Shown: piece by piece, positions 59,216 through 64,000 of the stretch
How the letters are laid out: the number at the start of each line of letters is the position of its first letter
Position numbering within the stretch: position 1 is the first letter of the stretch
Origin: Triticum aestivum
Taxonomy: Eukaryota > Streptophyta > Magnoliopsida > Poales > Poaceae
DNA length: 64,000 nucleotides
NCBI RefSeq assembly: GCF_018294505.1
Contig: NC_057804.1
Coordinates: 255,669,251 to 255,733,250, forward strand
Direction of reading: 5' to 3'
Notes under the pieces: generated by a model
Databases searched by the model: none
What the model saw: the letters and a program-made list of their open reading frames with translations, nothing else
Told to the model about the DNA's origin: nothing
Program-made: the position numbers and the translations under genes

Positions 59216-59731
59216 CTAGGTATTGTCATCTTTGGTATTCAATCCATAAGAAGCCCAAATAATAGATTTATATGGCAACATAATTTTCTTTCTTGGAAAG
59301 TCTTCTATACCCTTCCTTAATGGAAATTGAAATCTAATATTTCCTTCTTTCATATCAATAATTGCACCGATCGTTTTAAGGAAAGGTCTATCAAGAATAA
59401 TAGGGCATGTAGGATTGCAATCTATATCAAGCACAATAAAGTCTATAGGAACCTAATTACTATTTGCAACAATAAGAACATCATTAATTCTTCCCATAGG
59501 TTTCTTAATATTGGACTCCGCTAACTGCAAATTTAAGAAACAATCATCAAGCTTATGGAAACCTAGCACGTCACATAAAGTCTTCGGAATAGAGGAAACG
59601 CTAGCACCCAAATCACTCAAAGCATTGCACTCATAATATTTAATCTTAATCTTAATAGTAGGTTCCCATTCATCATAAAGTTTTCTAGGGAGTGAAACTT
59701 CCAATTCAAGTTTTTCTTCAAAATATTTCAT
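59216..59731 (-). pseudogene. Gypsy aspartic protease, one in-frame stop
   Basis: The conserved core reads ALSDLGASVSSIP, with DLG in place of D[ST]G as in many plant Gypsy proteases (residues about 38-50 of the 59453-59731 part). It is followed by a GR-x-NDVL flap-like region, and in the second part VLDIDCNPTCPIILDRPFL (59216-59434). A TAG near 59453 separates the two parts, which are in the same frame. The missing catalytic context and the stop make it inactive. Confidence 0.75.
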
Positions 59732-59991
59732 GATAGCATCAACGATATGTTTGTAAAAGCCTTATTTTGATTATAAGCATGAGGTGAATTAAGCATGGAT
59801 TGCAACAAAGAAATACAATCTATCAAAGAACAATTATCATAATTAAAGTCCTTGAAATCCAGAAGAGTGGGATCATCACTAGTTAAAGTTTTGACCTTGC
59901 GAATCTCACCTTTATCAATTTTTTCATTAAGATCTTCACCCTCTATATTATTGGGACGCCTTCTACCTAAAGTTGACTCATCTCCAGTCCA

Positions 59992-60222
59992 TTATTTATC
60001 AAATTTTATATTAGCAAACAAAGATTCAATAGGAGTCACACCAATCACTTTAAGATCTTCATCATGATTCAAAGATTCAGGTTTAGCAGCCATCTTATTT
60101 ACTAATGTGTTTTGCTTATCAGAAATTAGTCCTACTAAATTTTCAGTATGAGCAAGTTGAGATTTAGAGCCAAAGACTTCCTTAGTAACATCATCAAGCT
60201 CTTTATTAATATATTGAATCAT
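59992..60222 (-). pseudogene. Gypsy gag fragment
   Basis: A 76-codon minus-strand frame with an acidic/Lys coiled-coil-like character (MIQYINKELDDVTKEVFG...). It lies between the primer-binding site and the protease, where gag is expected. Assigned by position more than by sequence. Confidence 0.5.
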
Positions 60223-60560
60223 ATTATTTTGTTCTTTAAGTTAGTTCCTAAAGAAACTATTGTGCTGAAATTGTAAGGACATGAAACTTTTTTGCATTAT
60301 TTTAAATTTCCTCTTACTTCCTGTGGTAAAAATCAAGATCTTTAAATTGATCCATGATGGAAAAGCAAGCAATCTAGCACACAAGCAAACAAAAATACGA
60401 ATGGAAAGAAGGCGAATAAAAAAGGCAAATATTTTTGTGTTTTTCTAAAAATGTTTTAGAAGTGGGGGAGAGGAAAAAAGAGAGGCAAATTGTGAATAAT
60501 GTAATGCAAGAGATGAGAGTTTATTATAGGTACTTAGTAGGCTTGATGTAGAACCTCCCC

Positions 60561-60573
60561 GGCAATGGCGCCA
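60561..60573 (-). promoter_or_regulatory. Primer-binding site of the minus-strand Gypsy remnant
   Basis: On the minus strand TGGCGCCATTGCC, one change from the grass Gypsy site TGGCGCCGTTGCC, followed by GGGGAGG. Confidence 0.75.
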
Positions 60574-61707
60574 GAAATTCTTCTGCCTACTTCTTGAGCT
60601 TGCGTTAGTTTTTCCCTTGAGGCTTTGTTCGGTTGCCTCTGGTAGAATCCACATGTGGTTTCTAACCTCCCAGGGATTTGATGAACCCCATCTTGTCACC
60701 CAACCCCCACCATTCCCCATCCATTTGAATTCCTGTGTGCATAACATGTCCGGTTGCTCCCCTGCTAATCCATACACAAAGACAACATTGTTCCATAGAA
60801 TTAAAAGACCACACAGCCTACATGCTCTTTTGCAGTACGAAAATATTAAAGAATATAAGAGAAGGAACTGTACAAGATATAGGATGTTACATAATTTATT
60901 TATCGCAAATAAACAGTAAAATCGATGAAGATATAATACAGATGTTACATAATTTATCTCAAATAGACAACAAAATAATCCTAAAAATTCTTAGTTTTCC
61001 CAAACTGGAATCGGTCACTTCCATAATATGGTTTAGCATCTCTGGAAAAATCATTCAAATATAATACAGATGTTACATAATTTATCTCGACGATGTCGCT
61101 TCCATAGTGATTGATGCACTACATTGGCAACAAAGGCAGTTAGTCCATATCAAAGGACTAATATGGGAGTAGTATACATGAAAAAAGAAATAAATATGAG
61201 ATGTCTTACTTTTGGCAATCAACAATCAAGTGAGCAAAGCAATACTGACAAGATATATATTGACCAGCTAGCAAAGAAAGATCAAATGGACAGCAACATC
61301 GTATCCATATGCACCAAACACATCACAACTATATGGTAAAAACTTAAAACACATGGACTGATCCAGGCACATAAAATCGGAGTCTTTGCTTAGTTATCAA
61401 ACAGCAGCAGCATGATGGGAGGCATCAACAACCATAGTTAAAGGGAACAACAATTAACAAGTTGCAGTAGTTATAGAACTTTGTTTTATTATCATCAACA
61501 ACTAGAATAAGAAATGGAGCTTTTTATGTGAGCTAGTTGAACCATTAGCTTCAGGTTACTAGATGAACAAGGTAGGTTCATGTGATCTACATGAACATGT
61601 GTGTCCCAGTAGGGGTACCATGAAAACCAAGGTTGTACATCAAAACTACATGCTAGCAATGGGCATATTAAATAGAAGCATAATTTGAGTATCTGGGTTA
61701 TTCCATT

Positions 61708-62990
61708 TCAGCTCTCAGGCACATAAGAGCAGTCTCTGGTCTGGCACTCATGAAAATCTCTTGGTTCTCGGGGATCTTGAAGACTCACAAAGCCTTGACT
61801 TCTTCTTTTAGGTGTGATGTCTATTGTTTTCAGCAGATCAACGCAGTTTTTGATAGAGTACTCATCCACAACCCTTGGCTTACTCCTCTCATCCTCCACC
61901 TGCTTTGCCCTCATTTCCAAGTACTTCTCCATCATTGCAGCCACATCACCATTCGCCCCCCTCCATCTCTTTGGTTCTTTCTCTTCTCCATTTCTTGAGG
62001 GTGCAGTAGCCAGATTTGGTTGAGTTTCCTGGGGCTCCACAACAATGTTTTCTTGCACATACACCTCCTCAACATCTTCATCAATTTGCACCCTTTCTCC
62101 TCCAAGATTCTCACCATCAGTTGATATTTCTCCTTAATTCTCACCAGCTCCTCCAATATTCTCAATATGTGATTGGGTTGAGCAATGTGATGACTCAATA
62201 GAGGTGAAGTTATATGTCCCTTTTGCAGTTTGCCTACAAGTTAAAGTGACAATCAAATATAAGATTTCAAACTAGAAGAGTAAACAAACATAAAACAATC
62301 ACATCAGTATATGAATGAAGTTGATAACTAACCATCATGCAATTCTCTCAAAGCTTCAAAAAGAGGGAAGGCTTTTGTCTTGAACTTTCCAGCTTTAGGA
62401 TGTGACTATATAGTTGACAACAAACTGATATTAGAGCTTGCAACAAGTAATTAAATTTTTAAGGAATAACAATGACATTCTTCTTATGATGATGTTTTTA
62501 CAAAGAGGTTGATCCGCTAGAATCTTGCACTGTCGATCGTCCCATGAAACACCACTTTGCTTCCATATCTCTTTGATCATCGTGTATTCTCTTTTTAACT
62601 CTTTCTCCTTTTCCTGGATTTTCTTCTTCTCGTACCTAGCATAAGGATTATTTTGGTGGAATTTCTTCACTATCATATTTCATGCTTCGAAGCTCCCTCC
62701 ATTTTGACCCTTATGTTCAGGTGTATCATGCTCACAAAGAAAGTCCACAAGATCTTTCTCAAGGCTTGTATTCCATTGTGCTCTATCTTCTGCATTTCCA
62801 CATTGCATGTTAATGTACCTTTTTATATCGTAACTACTTTGGTTTTAAGCAAATAAAGTCCCGACTAGAGAAATAAAATCACGGCTAGTTTATTACCTTT
62901 GGGAGACCCTCTCCTCCTCTTTGTCACACTGCCTGTAGGAGGTGATGCTCTATCCCTTTTGACAGCTTTTTTGAGGAGGATCAACCATGG
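61708..62990 (-). pseudogene. Harbinger Myb/SANT-like DNA-binding protein gene, broken
   Basis: From right to left: a first exon with a basic KRRRGSPKG segment (62890-62988; ATG at about 62987, early in-frame TAG), then an exon with the SANT-like trihelix domain. That exon shows WNTSLEKDLVDFLCEHD, HQNNPYARYEKK and GVSWDDRQCKI in the span 62440-62830. An exon with AFPLFEALRELHDG follows (about 62335-62400), and a C-terminal exon (61708-62230) ends in a TAA-type stop with an Arg/Lys coiled stretch. A TGA replaces Trp in the SANT region near 62675, and a TAA near 62135 interrupts the C-terminal exon. In Harbinger this protein binds the ends and helps import the transposase. Intron borders are approximate. 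Confidence 0.75.
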
Positions 62991-63110
62991 TGACCCTCGA
63001 GCAGTCATCATAGTGACTTCTGAACAATATTCATGACATGAACAACAAAAGAAAAAACATAAACTTCTACACTAAACTTATTACTACTACACTACAAATG
63101 ACAAGATAAG

Positions 63111-64000
63111 TTATGTATATTGATAATCAGCCCACATTTGATGAGCAATGGCATCTCTAAAGTTGTCACCTTCATGGTTGATTTGATGATTTTGAGGAAT
63201 ATCACCGTCAGGAAGATCCACAAAATTCATGATAGGTATATTGTTTGGTTGGTTATCTAACCAACGCTCATCTCCTTTTTCAGATTGGATGATGTTATGT
63301 AAGATTGCCGCTGCTGCTGGTAGCTTGATTTGGTTCTCTACTCAATCATGCTTGCCCACTTTTAAGATTGGGAACCGCTTCTTCAAGATTCGTAATCCCC
63401 ATTCGACGTGATTCCGTAACATGGCATGTCGGAGATTGAATAGCTCCCTGTGAATTTGGGGTCGACGAAGACTCTGTGCAAACTCCTACAGATGGTACCG
63501 AACACCATGATACGGTGCCAAGAAGTAAGTTGTGTTAGCATAACCACCATCAACCAGATAAAACTTGCTCGGAGGTGCATGAAACCCACTGTTAAGTGCT
63601 GACCAAAGAACTTTAGCATCAGTAGCAGATCCCTCCCATCCACAAGAAATGAAGGTGAAGTTCAGGTCAAAGTCGCACACGACCATAACATTATGGCTTA
63701 GGCTCCCTTTTCTATTTCTGAATGGTGCGGCTTTTTCTCCTGAAATTGTTATAGGAACATGTGTCCCATCAATTGCCCCAATACAGTTCTGCAACGAAAT
63801 ACTATAACTTAGCACCTATAACATGAAGAGTAAGTTATCGATGTGGATCAAAGTTGACGAAGAAACCCCTAAAAATAAGGAAAGAATATCGTGTCCAACT
63901 GAATCTTCGGATGCACTTGACTGGGATTTGTTGGCTTCAAAAAATGCTTGGAGAGAATAGGGATGATGTCAAAGAATTTCTTCATTTGCCAATGGAAAGT
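63111..64000 (-). pseudogene. PIF/Harbinger DDE transposase gene, broken, N-terminus off-window
   Basis: Exon 2 starts after TTGCAG at 63788 (minus) and ends TAA at 63111-63113. Catalytic landmarks: the first Asp in NCIGAIDGTHVPI, FRNRKGSLS after it, the second Asp in KFYLVDGGYAN, and the Glu in HVEWGLRILKKRFPIL near 63375-63400. TAG replaces a residue just after GVRYHL (about 63484), and a TGA follows the Glu region near 63345. The upstream part (63800-64000) is readable as N-terminal transposase sequence but is frameshifted and leaves the window. The enzyme would cut and join element ends at TWA targets. Confidence 0.85.

Larger units (their letters stand above)
57961..60620 (-). mobile_element. 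Minus-strand Gypsy remnant with gag and protease only
   Basis: On the minus strand, from right to left: LTR tail (60577-60620), primer-binding site, gag fragment, protease, then about 1.2 kb of AT-rich non-coding sequence with repeated ATATAAGTGAAGCAC motifs (58245 and 58280). No reverse transcriptase or integrase. The 5' LTR is cut by the Harbinger element at 60621, and the left end is undefined. It fits a non-autonomous gag-protease Gypsy derivative. Confidence 0.65.
60621..64000 (-). mobile_element. PIF/Harbinger DNA transposon, degenerate, right end off-window
   Basis: One end begins GGCTTTGTTCGGTTGCC at 60621, a Harbinger/hAT-like terminal sequence, and breaks the Gypsy LTR tail. Two genes on the minus strand match the Harbinger pair: a Myb/SANT DNA-binding protein (61708-62990) and a DDE transposase (63111 to beyond 64000). 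Both carry stops. A 45-bp motif with ACAGATGTTACATAATTTATC recurs at about 60883, 60940 and 61067 in the non-coding end. Confidence 0.8.

Noticed and set aside
1..64000. tRNA or rRNA genes
   Set aside because: No cloverleaf-forming sequence with the conserved T-loop GGTTCGAATCC and no rRNA core was seen on reading. Only tRNA-complementary primer sites of retroelements occur. A tRNAscan-type search was not possible.

Overview
The window is intergenic, transposon-dominated DNA from a large-genome grass of the wheat tribe (Triticum/Aegilops or a close relative). The evidence is a Copia element with the LTR ends and sequence character of Angela/BARE-1/WIS, Stowaway MITEs with Triticeae-type CTCCCTCCGT ends, CACTA elements with Triticeae-type termini, and a LARD with very long LTRs. 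Family names come from memory and were not searched. No intact conventional host gene was recognised. The only uninterrupted non-transposon-like reading frame is a 175-codon frame at 16150-16677, and it lies in a repeated CACTA-associated block.

Layout. 1-8583: an Angela-type Copia element cut by the window start, with gag-pol carrying three nonsense codons and one frameshift. 8584-14291 and 16081-21416: two same-strand copies (A and B) of a CACTA-associated block. Each has a coiled-coil reading frame, three ~0.7-kb tandem repeats, 29-bp and 71-bp minisatellites and a GTAGTG terminus. Copy A is cut at its left by Angela. 14292-16080: a spacer with two local duplications and a Stowaway MITE.

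21417-56303: the 3' part of an LTR retrotransposon whose LTR (TGAAAG...CTTTCA) is split by a deep nest. A Gypsy element (23165-55877) sits in that LTR. A CACTA-like element (24831 to about 50395) sits in the Gypsy gag. A LARD with ~4.75-kb LTRs and a GATGT target duplication (25087-40985, minus strand) sits in the CACTA subterminal repeats. A 4.2-kb solo LTR (28683-32898) sits in the left LARD LTR, and a 362-bp MITE with 9-bp target duplications (39286-39647) in the right one. The right part of the CACTA (40991 to about 50395) has no transposase but holds degraded pieces of four host-like genes: a 3'-5' exonuclease-like C-terminus, a DUF295 protein, an AP2/ERF-like protein with an acidic repeat, and an unrecognised two-exon fragment. 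It also holds a ~500-bp tandem array and an Athos MITE.

56304-64000: a likely solo LTR, an unassigned stretch, a minus-strand Gypsy remnant with gag and protease only, and a degenerate PIF/Harbinger element (Myb/SANT protein plus DDE transposase) running off the right edge.

The pieces do not form a working pathway. Their interest lies in the insertion chronology, gene-fragment capture, the two copies of an otherwise unknown reading frame, and unusual LTR architecture, notably an array of CpG-rich palindromes upstream of a TATA box.
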